Source: Neglectibacter timonensis (GTDB lineage Bacteria > Bacillota > Clostridia > Oscillospirales > Acutalibacteraceae). From it: 64,000 nucleotides of DNA. The stretch lies in the NCBI RefSeq assembly GCF_900048895.1, contig NZ_LT160638.1:186001-250000 (forward strand), read 5' to 3'. The number at the start of each line of letters is the position of its first letter. Within the stretch, counting starts at the first letter, position 1. Below, in pieces: positions 55,364 to 63,501 of the stretch. The position numbers and the translations under genes were made by a program. The notes below the pieces were generated by a model. That model was not told where the DNA came from. It ran no database searches and saw only the letters and a list, made by a program, of their open reading frames with translations.

Positions 55364-56740
55364 ATGGCGGGACAAAAGTTGAAGGAAAACAGCATTACGG
55401 AGGGCGTCATCTGGAAGCAGTTGCTCCTCTTTTTCTTTCCTATTCTGATCGGGACATTTTTTCAGCAGCTCTACAACACGGTGGACACCGTGATTGTGGG
55501 GCAGTATGTGGGCAAGCAGGCCCTGGCTGCCGTGGGCACCACGGGAACCATCATCAACCTGCTGGTGGGATTTTTTGTGGGCGTCTCCTCCGGCGCCACG
55601 GTCATCATCTCCCAGTTTTTCGGTGCGGGAGACGGGAAAAACGTGTCCAGGGCCGTGCATACCTCTATGGCGCTGGCACTGGCGGGCGGCGGGATTATCA
55701 TGGTGGTCGGCCTGCTGACCTCCAGGCTTTCCTTGGAGATGTTGGGGGTGCCGGAGGAAATTATGGACGACGCCCTGATGTATCTCAACGTCTATTACGC
55801 AGGAATCCTCGCCTGTATGATTTACAATGTGGGCACGGGAATTCTGAGGGCAATCGGCGATTCCCGCATGCCGCTCTATGTGCTCATCGCCTGCTGCCTG
55901 GTCAACATTGTACTGGACCTGCTGTTTGTGGTGGCTTTCCGGTGGGGCGTATTTGGCGTGGCTCTCGCCACGGTGCTTTCCCAGGTGGTCAGCGCGGTGC
56001 TGATTATGGTGCGGCTCATGGGTACCCGGGAGTCCTACCGTGTGGAGCTGAAAAAAATCAAATTTGACCGGCATATGCTGCGGGACGTTATCCGGATCGG
56101 CCTGCCTGCCGGGCTGCAGTCGGTCATGTATTCCGTCTCCAATTTGGTGATTCAGGCTGGCATCAACTCCTTCGGCACGGACGCCATCGCGGCCTGGGCT
56201 GCCATTGGCAAAATCGACGGCTTTATCTGGATGGTGATGAATGCCTTCGGCATTTCCATCACCACGTTTGTGGGGCAGAATTTCGGCGCGCAGAAATATG
56301 ACAGGGTCAAAAAGAGCGTGCGCATCTGCCTGAGCATGGCGCTGGGCGCCACCATTACCCTTTCTGCGGTATTGTTTTTCTTTATGGGACCGTTGCTGAG
56401 GTTCTTCACCAATGACGCCGCCGTGGTGGAGCTGGGGTCAAACTTCCTGAGGATTCTGGCGCCCTCCTATTTTACCTTTGTATTTATCGAAATTTTTTCC
56501 GGAGCGATACGGGGCGCGGGGGAAGCGCTGCAGCCCATGCTGATTACCTGCTTCGGCGTCTGCGGCCTGCGGATTCTGTGGGTGCTCATCGCCGTGCCCT
56601 TCTGGCCCACTATGGAGATGGTGGCGCTGAACTATCCCGTCACATGGGCGGCGACCGCGCTGGTGTTCATTATCTACTATGCGCGGATGAAATGGCTGGA
56701 CCGTTGCGTTCAGCGGTCCGGAGCCGTTGTTTCCGCTTGA
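55364..56740 (+). CDS. MATE family efflux transporter
   Basis: A 458-residue exporter with twelve membrane helices. Helix 1 shows FFQQLYNTVDTVIVGQYVG and the cytoplasmic loop AIGDSRMPLY, MATE signatures. I chose ATG 55364 (MAGQKLKENSITEG), since the 12 residues of the longer frame from 55328 do not look like a MATE N-terminus; the ribosome binding site is weak for both. It is the second of the tandem MATE pair and closes with a terminator at 56786. Confidence 0.86.
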   Translation: MAGQKLKENSITEGVIWKQLLLFFFPILIGTFFQQLYNTVDTVIVGQYVGKQALAAVGTTGTIINLLVGFFVGVSSGATVIISQFFGAGDGKNVSRAVHTSMALALAGGGIIMVVGLLTSRLSLEMLGVPEEIMDDALMYLNVYYAGILACMIYNVGTGILRAIGDSRMPLYVLIACCLVNIVLDLLFVVAFRWGVFGVALATVLSQVVSAVLIMVRLMGTRESYRVELKKIKFDRHMLRDVIRIGLPAGLQSVMYSVSNLVIQAGINSFGTDAIAAWAAIGKIDGFIWMVMNAFGISITTFVGQNFGAQKYDRVKKSVRICLSMALGATITLSAVLFFFMGPLLRFFTNDAAVVELGSNFLRILAPSYFTFVFIEIFSGAIRGAGEALQPMLITCFGVCGLRILWVLIAVPFWPTMEMVALNYPVTWAATALVFIIYYARMKWLDRCVQRSGAVVSA

Positions 56741-56780
56741 AATGCAGTTCAGAGGGGATGCGGGAAGGTTTAAAAAAGGA

Positions 56781-56819
56781 AACAGCCCCGCCGCATTTTT
56801 GCGGCGGGGGTGTTGTTGT
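56781..56819. terminator. Bidirectional terminator between MATE and ychF
   Basis: Perfect core arms CCCCGCCGCA and TGCGGCGGGG around a TTTT loop, extended by AACAG/TGTT; T-rich after on the plus strand and A-rich before for the minus strand. Confidence 0.75.
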
Positions 56820-56833
56820 TTTTGAAAACCTGT

Positions 56834-57928
56834 TTAAACGTTGAAGCGGAAGAGGACGATGTCCCCGTCCTGCATGACGTATTCTTTCCCTTCTGAACGC
56901 GCCAGGCCCTTTTCTTTTGCCGCGGCCATGGTGCCGCATTCCATCAGTTCCTCAAAACCGATGACCTCGGCGCGGATGAAGCCGCGTTCAAAATCCGTGT
57001 GAATTTTGCCTGCGGCCTGCGGAGCCTTCGTTCCCTTTTGGATGGTCCATGCCCGAACCTCCGGCTTGCCGGCCGTGAGAAAGGAAATGAGCCCCAGCAG
57101 AGAATAACAGGCGGTGATCAGACGGTCAAGCCCGGATTCGGTGAGTCCCATGTCCGCGAGAAACAGAGATTTCTCTTCCAGGTCCATGCCGGAAATCTCC
57201 GCCTCAATTTCAGCACAGATGGGCAGCACGGCGGCGTGTTCCTGCTCCGCGAATTCCTTTACGATTTTGAAGGAAGGGTTCTGGTCGATGCCGTCCTTAA
57301 AATCATCCTCGCTCATGTTGGCTGCAAAGATGATGGGCTTATTGGTCAGCAGCGAGACCGTGGAAAGCAGTTCGGCCTCCTCTTCGGTGCATTCCACGCT
57401 GCGAGCCGATTTTCCCGCCTCCAGGGCTTCCCGGACCCGCTCCAGAAATTCCAGCTCCGTCTGGTACTTCTTGTCCGCCTTGATCATCTTTTTGGTCTTA
57501 TCGATGCGTCTGTCCAGCACCTCCAGGTCGGAAAGGATCAGTTCCAGGTCGATGGTTTCAATATCCCGTCTGGGGTCGATGCTGCCGTCCACATGAACGA
57601 TGTCGTCGTTGACGAAGCAGCGCACCACGTGGACGATAGCGTCCACCTCGCGGATGTTGGAAAGAAATTTGTTTCCAAGACCTTCGCCTTTGGAAGCGCC
57701 CTTCACCAGACCGGCGATATCTACAAATTCAATGGTGGCGGGGGTGAATTTCTCCGGTTCATACATCTCTCTGAGCTTGTCCAGGCGTTTGTCCGGAACG
57801 GCCACCACGCCCACATTGGGCTCGATGGTGCAGAAGGGATAGTTGGCGGACTGGGCGCCCGCGTTGGTAATGGCGTTAAAAAGTGTGCTTTTGCCCACGT
57901 TGGGCAGACCGACGATTCCTAATTTCAT
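56834..57928 (-). CDS. ychF: Obg-like ATPase YchF
   Basis: A 364-residue universally conserved P-loop NTPase that binds ATP and associates with ribosomes. The P-loop is GLPNVGKST (about residues 6-14), switch II reads [20 protein letters not shown], and the NKxD position has the family's NMSE, which explains its ATP preference. The coiled-coil region lies at about 130-180 and the TGS domain at about 275-364. It is a single gene on the minus strand. Confidence 0.95.
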   Translation of the reverse strand: MKLGIVGLPNVGKSTLFNAITNAGAQSANYPFCTIEPNVGVVAVPDKRLDKLREMYEPEKFTPATIEFVDIAGLVKGASKGEGLGNKFLSNIREVDAIVHVVRCFVNDDIVHVDGSIDPRRDIETIDLELILSDLEVLDRRIDKTKKMIKADKKYQTELEFLERVREALEAGKSARSVECTEEEAELLSTVSLLTNKPIIFAANMSEDDFKDGIDQNPSFKIVKEFAEQEHAAVLPICAEIEAEISGMDLEEKSLFLADMGLTESGLDRLITACYSLLGLISFLTAGKPEVRAWTIQKGTKAPQAAGKIHTDFERGFIRAEVIGFEELMECGTMAAAKEKGLARSEGKEYVMQDGDIVLFRFNV

Positions 57929-58003
57929 TTTCTCTTACACCTATCCAAAAACCCTTGATTTCTCTGGGTTTCTGCCTTTCCTCATATTTCTGCTACACCC
58001 TTT

Positions 58004-58303
58004 TTACGCCCTTTTTTCACAACTGACAGGCGCAGCGTTTTCAAACTGGCGAACGGCGTTTACCAGTGAATCATCCGTAACATGGACATATCTGTCCATC
58101 ATTGTCTGAATGCTTGCGTGCCCCAACAACTGCTGCAGGATTTTGAGTTGTACGCCGCGCTCAATCGCACGCATGGCGTAGGTGTGCCGCAGCGCATGCA
58201 TACAGAAGCGTCTCGTCCCCGCATCGTCGCACAGTTTGTATAAATGCGTGTCATAGGAACTGTTTTTTGACGGTTTGCCGATTGATACAACGCATCCATA
58301 ATA
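58004..58303 (-). pseudogene. Tyrosine recombinase/integrase, C-terminal remnant
   Basis: The last 100 residues of a phage or transposon integrase. The catalytic region is clear: HALRHTYAMR (His-x-x-Arg), LLGHASIQTMMDRYVHV (His and the nucleophile Tyr). In-frame sequence continues upstream to about 58303 (GKPSKNSSYDTHLYKLCDDAG) and then hits a TAG stop; the N-terminal part, including the first catalytic Arg, is absent. No start codon with a ribosome binding site serves it. It marks a lost mobile element. Confidence 0.75.
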
Positions 58304-58447
58304 CTATAGCACAAGGACTCTGTTTTTACAATCTTAATCCAGCAAACGCTATTCCGATTGAGCTTGTGGCCCTTCTATAATAATTTCCCGTCGAACATAT
58401 TCTTCTGTAATAAGCGGTGGAATCATTAAGACAAATTGGATGGAAAG

Positions 58448-58490
58448 AAAGGCCGAAATTCATGCGAATTTCGGCCTTTCTTTTTTAAGT
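58448..58490. terminator. Strong palindromic terminator
   Basis: AAAGGCCGAAATTC and GAATTTCGGCCTTT form a perfect stem with a 4-base loop, followed by CTTTTTT on the plus strand; on the minus strand the tail is CTTTCTTT. It ends the minus-strand gene at 58485. Confidence 0.8.
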
Positions 58491-58868
58491 CATGTTTATG
58501 TCATGGCCAAACCTGTCACCAAAATCTATGAGTCTGTTATTTTCAACAATCAGTTCTCCGCGCTCGTTTACCTCAATGTTTTCGTATTGTTCCTTTTGAA
58601 CGACAATCCACCTCGTGTTCCCTGAATCGGATTCGAATAAGATTCTGTACTCAATAACAGGGTCCTTCATCAAGTAAGGGATTTGATCAGTCTCTTTCGA
58701 TATGTCTTTCACTTCTTTTGCTCTGGAAACCGCGTTAACTTTCTCGAATGACTCACTTCTTTTTAGGTAATTTGATTTGGATTCTTTGGAACGTGTTGCT
58801 AGCATAATGATTAAGGCAAGAAGCAATAAACCAGCAACGATTCCTACGATTAACCACCACGATGACAT
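58485..58868 (-). CDS. Small membrane-anchored protein of unknown function
   Basis: A 127-residue protein with one N-terminal membrane helix (about residues 3-24, WLIVGIVAGLLLLALIIML) and a charged, soluble C-terminal part of about 100 residues. GAGGAGG lies about 6 bases before ATG 58868; the longer frame from 59024 overlaps the neighbouring esterase gene. It has no recognisable motif. The C-terminal domain may face the cytoplasm, but orientation cannot be settled. Its nucleotide composition is more AT-rich than the flanking genes, which, with the adjacent integrase remnant, hints at acquisition. Confidence 0.6.
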   Translation of the reverse strand: MSSWWLIVGIVAGLLLLALIIMLATRSKESKSNYLKRSESFEKVNAVSRAKEVKDISKETDQIPYLMKDPVIEYRILFESDSGNTRWIVVQKEQYENIEVNERGELIVENNRLIDFGDRFGHDINMT

Positions 58869-58884
58869 AAATTTTCCTCCTCTT

Positions 58885-59697
58885 TTACAGGGTATAACCA
58901 AAGGTCCTGTCCAGCCAGGCGAGGCACAGCTCCATCCACCTTGCATTGTAAGGGTCTGGGCTGCCTGTCTCCTGGGTGCAGACGGACAGGCCGTGTCCGC
59001 CGGAGGGGAAGAGATGGGCCTCATAGGGCACTTTCGCTTTCTGAAGGGCGGCCATCAGTTTCAGGCTGTTTTCCGCAGGCACACAATCGTCTGTGACAGT
59101 GTGCCACAAAAAAGCGGGGCATGTCCTTTCATTTACGTGCCGGTCCAGGGAAAAATAGGCGTAGCCAGGCGTTCCCTGCCTGCAGCCGCTGACATTTTCA
59201 AGGGATTCCACATGAGCATATTCGTCCGCGGTGATTACCGGATATCCCAGGATCATGGCGTCGGGCCTGTTTTTTCCGCCGTGGTTGTCATAGCGCTTGA
59301 GAAGCTCCGGATCGTCCCACATGACGCCCAGAGAGCAGGCCAGGTGGCCCCCTGCGGAAAAGCCGCACACAGCCACATGGCCGGGATCGACATGCCACTG
59401 GGTTGCCTGCTCCCGAATTCGGCACAGGGTTTCGGAGAGCTCCCGCAGCGGGAGAAACTCTTTGGCCTTTTCTCCTACCGAGTAGGTGAGGATGAAGACC
59501 TGATATCCAGCGGCAAAAAAGCGCAGGGCCACGGGATCAGCTTCCCGCCGGGAGACAAAGGCATATGCGCCGCCGGGACAGAGAACTACGGCGGGAAAGG
59601 TTTCCCGGCGCTCCTCCATCTCCAGGATCGGTGTGTGCAAAAGCCCCTCGACGGAGCCGTCAGTGTCCGCAAAGGGTTTGAAATGAACCAGTTCCAT
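58885..59697 (-). CDS. Alpha/beta hydrolase (acetylesterase-like)
   Basis: A 270-residue esterase of the BD-FAE/acetyl-xylan-esterase-like group. VVLCPGGAYAFVS carries the oxyanion Gly-Gly motif, the nucleophile is in CGFSAGGHLA, the acid in TVTDDCVP and the base in SGGHGLS. ATG 59697 follows GGAGG at a normal distance; the frame from 59718 is an alternative. It has no signal peptide, so it deacetylates or hydrolyses esters inside the cell. It runs with the lipoprotein gene upstream on the minus strand. Confidence 0.82.
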   Translation of the reverse strand: MELVHFKPFADTDGSVEGLLHTPILEMEERRETFPAVVLCPGGAYAFVSRREADPVALRFFAAGYQVFILTYSVGEKAKEFLPLRELSETLCRIREQATQWHVDPGHVAVCGFSAGGHLACSLGVMWDDPELLKRYDNHGGKNRPDAMILGYPVITADEYAHVESLENVSGCRQGTPGYAYFSLDRHVNERTCPAFLWHTVTDDCVPAENSLKLMAALQKAKVPYEAHLFPSGGHGLSVCTQETGSPDPYNARWMELCLAWLDRTFGYTL

Positions 59698-59724
59698 AAA
59701 GCTTCCTCCAATTTTCAAAACATG

Positions 59725-60096
59725 TTAAGACTGAGATTCCAGGGGCGGGTTTTCTTCCAGAAAAGCGTCCAGATCGTCCGTACGGATGTCGATATATTGT
59801 TCGGAATTGCGGTTGTGGACAAACCGGGCAGTCTGGGGCTTCTCCTCCGCCGTATCGCCGCTGACGAGGAGGAGGTAGCTGGGTTCAACAATATAAAAGC
59901 GGACAACCCTGCCGGAACCGGCCTCCGAATCATACTCATAGGGGGCCAAATCGTCCCAGGTCAGCCCTTCTCCCTTTTCTGCCAGCTGCCGTACCAATTC
60001 CACCGTCAGCTGTTCCTTGCTCTCCGGAGGGGAAGAACAACCTGGAAGGAGGCACAGAATAAGACTCAAAACGATCAGCAGCAGCATTCGCTTCAT
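59725..60096 (-). CDS. Small lipoprotein of unknown function
   Basis: A 123-residue lipoprotein. The signal sequence has a basic start (MKR), a hydrophobic core, and the lipobox LLPGC with Cys20; a Ser/Pro-rich spacer follows. The mature part has no recognised domain. ATG 60096 follows GGCAGGAGGG by about 6 bases; the longer frame from 60153 has no signal peptide. It stands 28 bases upstream of the esterase gene on the same strand. Confidence 0.7.
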   Translation of the reverse strand: MKRMLLLIVLSLILCLLPGCSSPPESKEQLTVELVRQLAEKGEGLTWDDLAPYEYDSEAGSGRVVRFYIVEPSYLLLVSGDTAEEKPQTARFVHNRNSEQYIDIRTDDLDAFLEENPPLESQS

Positions 60097-60289
60097 TGGA
60101 ATTCCCTCCTGCCCCAGCTGCAATTCCAGTACAGGCTGTACGCCGTTTGGCACGGTTGATTTTTACTGGTTCTATTATCTCCGTTTCCGAAGCGGATGTC
60201 AAGAAAGAAGGGAAAGAGAGGACGAAAAAGGATAAGGAGTTTCCTGGAATTTGTTTTCTTAGATTATGAAATAGATGTGAACATTCTGT

Positions 60290-60318
60290 TGATTTTTTTC
60301 GCGTTTTCCGGTACGATT
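60290..60318 (+). promoter_or_regulatory. Promoter of the purine permease operon
   Basis: TTGATT at 60290-60295 and TACGAT at 60313-60318 with a 17-base spacer, about 50 bases before the permease start. No purine riboswitch is recognisable in the leader. Confidence 0.5.
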
Positions 60319-60366
60319 AAGAAAGACAGATTTCGTACATCATTATATGTTAGAGGGGTGTTAATT

Positions 60367-61461
60367 TTGGAAGTCATTCAAGACATTTTGGCTGCTATCG
60401 GCGTGGTGCTCAACGGAATTCCCCAGGGCCTGCTGGCACTGACCTACGGGTTTGCCTCGGTGCCTACAGGACTGGGCTTCGTGGTAGGTGCGGTGGCCTG
60501 CGGAGCGCTGGGTTCAGTGGCCCCCATCTCCTTCCAGGCTGAGACCATCGTGCTGGCGGGCAATATGGGCAAGGATCGAAGAGACAGGCTCTCCATGATT
60601 CTGTTCGGCGGCGTCATCATGGTGATCCTGGGGCTGACCGGGACGCTTTCCGCCATAACGGCCTTTGCGGGCGACGCCATTGTGCATGCCATGATGGCAG
60701 GCGTGGGTTTTATGCTGGTGAAGGTGGCGTTCGGCATGGTCAAGGAAAACAGGCTGGTGGGCTGGGTTTCCGTGGCCTCTGCAGTGATTATTTATTTGGT
60801 TTCCAAGGCGCTGGATCCCAGCAATGCGTTGGTGTACACTATTGTGGGGTCCCTGATCATTTCCAGCATTGCGGCAAAGGTGGCCAAACAGGAGCTGGGC
60901 GCAGATGCGGTATCTGAAAAAATGTTCCGCCTGAAGCTGGAAAAGCCCACGGTAAACTTTACGGTGATCCGAGGCGCCCTTTCCTTGGCCTGCCTGACCA
61001 TCGGCGCGAACATCGCATTCGGCAATATCACCGGCGGGATGGCGAATGCCAATATGAATGTGGACCATCTCACGGTGTATTCCGGCCTGGCCGATGCGGT
61101 CAGCTCCCTGTTTGGCGGCGGCCCGGTAGAGGCTATTATCTCCGCTACCGGTGCGGCTCCCCATGCGGTTTGGTCCGGCGTCATCATGATGGCAATTATG
61201 GCGTTGATCCTCTTCTTCGGCCTGCTTCCGAAAATCGGTAAGTTTGTGCCCAGCCAGTCTATTGCAGGTTTTCTGTTTATTCTCGGCGCCTTCGTGACCA
61301 TTCCTGGAGACGGCGCTGCTGCTTTTGCCACCGCAGAAGCGGGCGGTTCCGTCATTGCTGCGGTCACCATGTCGGTCACCGCGGTGTTCGACCCGTTCTT
61401 CGGCATGCTGGCCGGTATCGTCCTGAAGCTGCTGATCGGCTGGACAGGCCTGGCATTTTAA
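60367..61461 (+). CDS. NCS2 family purine/pyrimidine permease
   Basis: A 364-residue membrane protein with about ten hydrophobic segments. The opening VVGAVACGALGSVAPISFQAE resembles the NCS2 nucleobase transporters (PbuG/UraA type), and the later FGGGPVEAIISATG matches the unwound helix of this fold. The protein is short for the family (usually 420-450 residues), so I am less sure of the subfamily. TTG 60367 follows AGAGGGGTG by 6-8 bases; the longer frame from 60196 overlaps the promoter. It is followed after 21 bases by a phosphoribosyltransferase, which fits salvage of an imported base. Confidence 0.65.
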   Translation: MEVIQDILAAIGVVLNGIPQGLLALTYGFASVPTGLGFVVGAVACGALGSVAPISFQAETIVLAGNMGKDRRDRLSMILFGGVIMVILGLTGTLSAITAFAGDAIVHAMMAGVGFMLVKVAFGMVKENRLVGWVSVASAVIIYLVSKALDPSNALVYTIVGSLIISSIAAKVAKQELGADAVSEKMFRLKLEKPTVNFTVIRGALSLACLTIGANIAFGNITGGMANANMNVDHLTVYSGLADAVSSLFGGGPVEAIISATGAAPHAVWSGVIMMAIMALILFFGLLPKIGKFVPSQSIAGFLFILGAFVTIPGDGAAAFATAEAGGSVIAAVTMSVTAVFDPFFGMLAGIVLKLLIGWTGLAF

Positions 61462-61482
61462 CCATTGGAAAGGAGCTTATTC

Positions 61483-62031
61483 ATGGAAGGATACTATACT
61501 CTTGAGGTGGCCGGCGTCACCCGCCAACTGCCTATTATGCAGGTGTCCGACACCCTGTGCATTGCCAGCTTCGTCATTTTGGGGGACTGTGAGATTGTCA
61601 CGAAGTCAGCTCCGCTGATCGAAGAGAGGCTGCCCCAAGTGGATTACATTGTGACGGCGGAAGCAAAAGGAATCCCCCTGGTGCATGAGCTGTGCCGCCT
61701 GCGGAACCTGCCCTACTATATTGTGGCCCGTAAAAGCGTCAAGCCGTATATGAGCAAGCCTCTTACGGATGAGGTGGTTTCGATTACCACTCAGAAAAAA
61801 CAGACCCTCTGCCTGGACGGCAAGGATGCCCTGCTGCTCAAGGGAAAACGGGTTGCCATTGTGGATGATGTCATTTCCACAGGAGAGTCCTTGTCCGCCA
61901 TTGAGAGGCTGGTGGAAAAAGCCGGCGGTGAAATCGTGGCAAAAGCGGCGATTTTGGCCGAGGGAGACGCGGCCAGGCGGGAGGACATCATCTTTTTGGA
62001 GGAGCTTCCGCTCTTCCCCGTGGAGGCGTAA
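61483..62031 (+). CDS. Phosphoribosyltransferase, adenine-type
   Basis: A 182-residue type I phosphoribosyltransferase that converts a purine base and PRPP to the nucleotide. The PRPP loop reads VAIVDDVISTGES (about residues 124-136), and TAEAKGIPLVHEL carries the substrate-side Glu-Ala-Lys/Arg-Gly motif of the adenine/xanthine group. ATG 61483 follows AAAGGAG by about 7 bases; a TTG at 61465 is rejected. It sits between the NCS2 permease and a 58-codon gene in one operon. Confidence 0.82.
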   Translation: MEGYYTLEVAGVTRQLPIMQVSDTLCIASFVILGDCEIVTKSAPLIEERLPQVDYIVTAEAKGIPLVHELCRLRNLPYYIVARKSVKPYMSKPLTDEVVSITTQKKQTLCLDGKDALLLKGKRVAIVDDVISTGESLSAIERLVEKAGGEIVAKAAILAEGDAARREDIIFLEELPLFPVEA

Positions 62032-62034
62032 TTT

Positions 62035-62211
62035 ATGGGACCCTATGAGTATGTGGTGGAGAGCATTGAGGGAGAGTACGCCTATCTGCGCCGTACGGAC
62101 ATTTACGACGCAGGAGAACCCTTTATGATAGCCATGGCCCTGCTGCCCGATGGAGTAGACGTAGGCACAAAGCTGCATTGGGAAAATTTGGTGTATTCCA
62201 TTGTGGAGTGA
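62035..62211 (+). CDS. 58-residue protein of unknown function, third gene of purine operon
   Basis: A small acidic protein (MGPYEYVVESIEGEYAYL, ending VYSIVE) with no known motif, recovered by hand because it is short. GGAGG lies about 8 bases before ATG 62035, and the gap to the preceding stop is only three bases, so it is translated with the phosphoribosyltransferase. Its order in the operon suggests a role linked to nucleobase uptake, but this is inference. The gene is followed by a terminator at 62269. Confidence 0.7.
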   Translation: MGPYEYVVESIEGEYAYLRRTDIYDAGEPFMIAMALLPDGVDVGTKLHWENLVYSIVE

Positions 62212-62268
62212 AAGTGTGCGAAAGGGCTGAGAATAGGTCCGGCATGCTCTTGAAAAAACCGGAAAACG

Positions 62269-62301
62269 GAGGGGCTTCCCGCGGGGAGGCCCCTCTTTTT
62301 T
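62269..62301 (+). terminator. Terminator of the purine operon
   Basis: GAGGGGC and GCCCCTC pair around a GC-rich inner region, followed by six T. Confidence 0.85.
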
Positions 62302-62501
62302 CTGTCCTGTACATGGCAGGTTTTGTCGGGTTATCGATAGTTTTTATCTGCTTTTTGATAGCAGATTCTTTCCCCCTCTGGTAGGATAAATAGTGGAACC
62401 CCCTGACAGGGAAGATTCCGGCATCGGCCTACGGATTTTTCTGCGGCGGGTAAATATGAGTTGTCTGCCTGTTGAGACCGGGCAGAGGAGAGGAGTTTCA
62501 A

Positions 62502-63335
62502 ATGGCACTTCTGCAAATCGATTTTTTCTCAGAGTCGCTGATGCGTACCGTCACTATGAACGCGATTATCCCCACCGACAAGACCCTGTTCACCCAACAT
62601 GAGAAAAGGGAGATCAAAGAGTACAAGGCGCTCTACCTGCTTCATGGAGGGTATGGAAATTATACGGACTGGCTAGGCGGCACCAGGGTTCAGGCATGGG
62701 CGCAGGACAAGGATTTGGCCGTATTCATGCCTTCTGGAGACAACAAGTTTTACATTGACAATCCCGATTCCGGGGAGATGTACGGCTCTTTCATCGGGAA
62801 GGAACTGATAGAGTTCACCAGAAAAACATTCCCGCTTTCCCAGAAACGGGAAGATACTTTTATTGCGGGGCTTTCTATGGGGGGATACGGCGCACTGGTA
62901 AACGGCCTGAAATATAACGAGACCTTCGGCGCTATCGGCGGTTTCTCATCGGGGCTCCTGTTGGAGGGAGTTGTCAGCGGGAGCAAAAAGTTTGCCGGCA
63001 TGATGCCGGGAAATAAATTTTATGAAAGTATTTTTGGAGATCTGGCAAAGGTGTTGGGAAGTGAGAAAGATTACAAGGCGTTGGCAGAGGGTTTGGTACG
63101 GGAAAAGAAAACGCTGCCCAAACTGTTCCTCGCCTGCGGCACAGAGGATTTCCTGCTGCCGGAGCACCGGGAATTCCGTCAGTTTTTAACTGATTTAGGA
63201 TATCCTTTTACCTACGAGGAGGGCCCTGGCGGCCATGAATGGGCGTTCTGGGATACGTACATCAAAAAATTCATTGATTGGCTGCCTCTTGGCGAAGCGG
63301 TGCAGGGAATCAGCAGCGGCCATGTGATGGAATAG
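62502..63335 (+). CDS. Alpha/beta hydrolase, esterase D/tributyrin esterase family
   Basis: A 277-residue cytoplasmic esterase, paralogous to 43473-44300. LYLLHGGYGN carries the oxyanion loop, the nucleophile elbow is GLSMGGYG, and the triad is completed by Asp in CGTEDFLLP and His in GGHEWAF. ATG 62502 follows GAGAGGAG; the frame from 62472 adds ten non-family residues. It is a single-gene unit between two terminators. Both paralogs hydrolyse short-chain or acetyl esters by family knowledge. Confidence 0.87.
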   Translation: MALLQIDFFSESLMRTVTMNAIIPTDKTLFTQHEKREIKEYKALYLLHGGYGNYTDWLGGTRVQAWAQDKDLAVFMPSGDNKFYIDNPDSGEMYGSFIGKELIEFTRKTFPLSQKREDTFIAGLSMGGYGALVNGLKYNETFGAIGGFSSGLLLEGVVSGSKKFAGMMPGNKFYESIFGDLAKVLGSEKDYKALAEGLVREKKTLPKLFLACGTEDFLLPEHREFRQFLTDLGYPFTYEEGPGGHEWAFWDTYIKKFIDWLPLGEAVQGISSGHVME

Positions 63336-63392
63336 GCACAAGGGTCGTGCTGTTCCAGGCAAAATACACGCTTCACCGTGCCATTTAGAGCG

Positions 63393-63435
63393 AAAGCCCC
63401 ATAAGCACAGCGCATGGCTGTGCTTGTGGGGCTTT
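63393..63435. terminator. Long hairpin between convergent esterase and CDF genes
   Basis: AAAGCCCCATAAGCACAGC and CTGTGCTTGTGGGGCTTT pair with one bulge. It can serve both strands; the T run is short. Confidence 0.65.
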
Positions 63436-63501
63436 GCGTTGTGCTTTAGCTGTTCCTGGAGGAGAATGCATTTCCATCAGAAATGCATTGCGCCCTCGAC
63501 G

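Noticed and set aside
58099-58314. A 71-codon frame over the integrase remnant
   Set aside because: It is out of frame with the conserved recombinase motifs, which read in the frame ending at 58004.
58777-60159. A 460-codon plus-strand frame
   Set aside because: It is antisense to the esterase and lipoprotein genes, both of which have clear motifs and ribosome binding sites.
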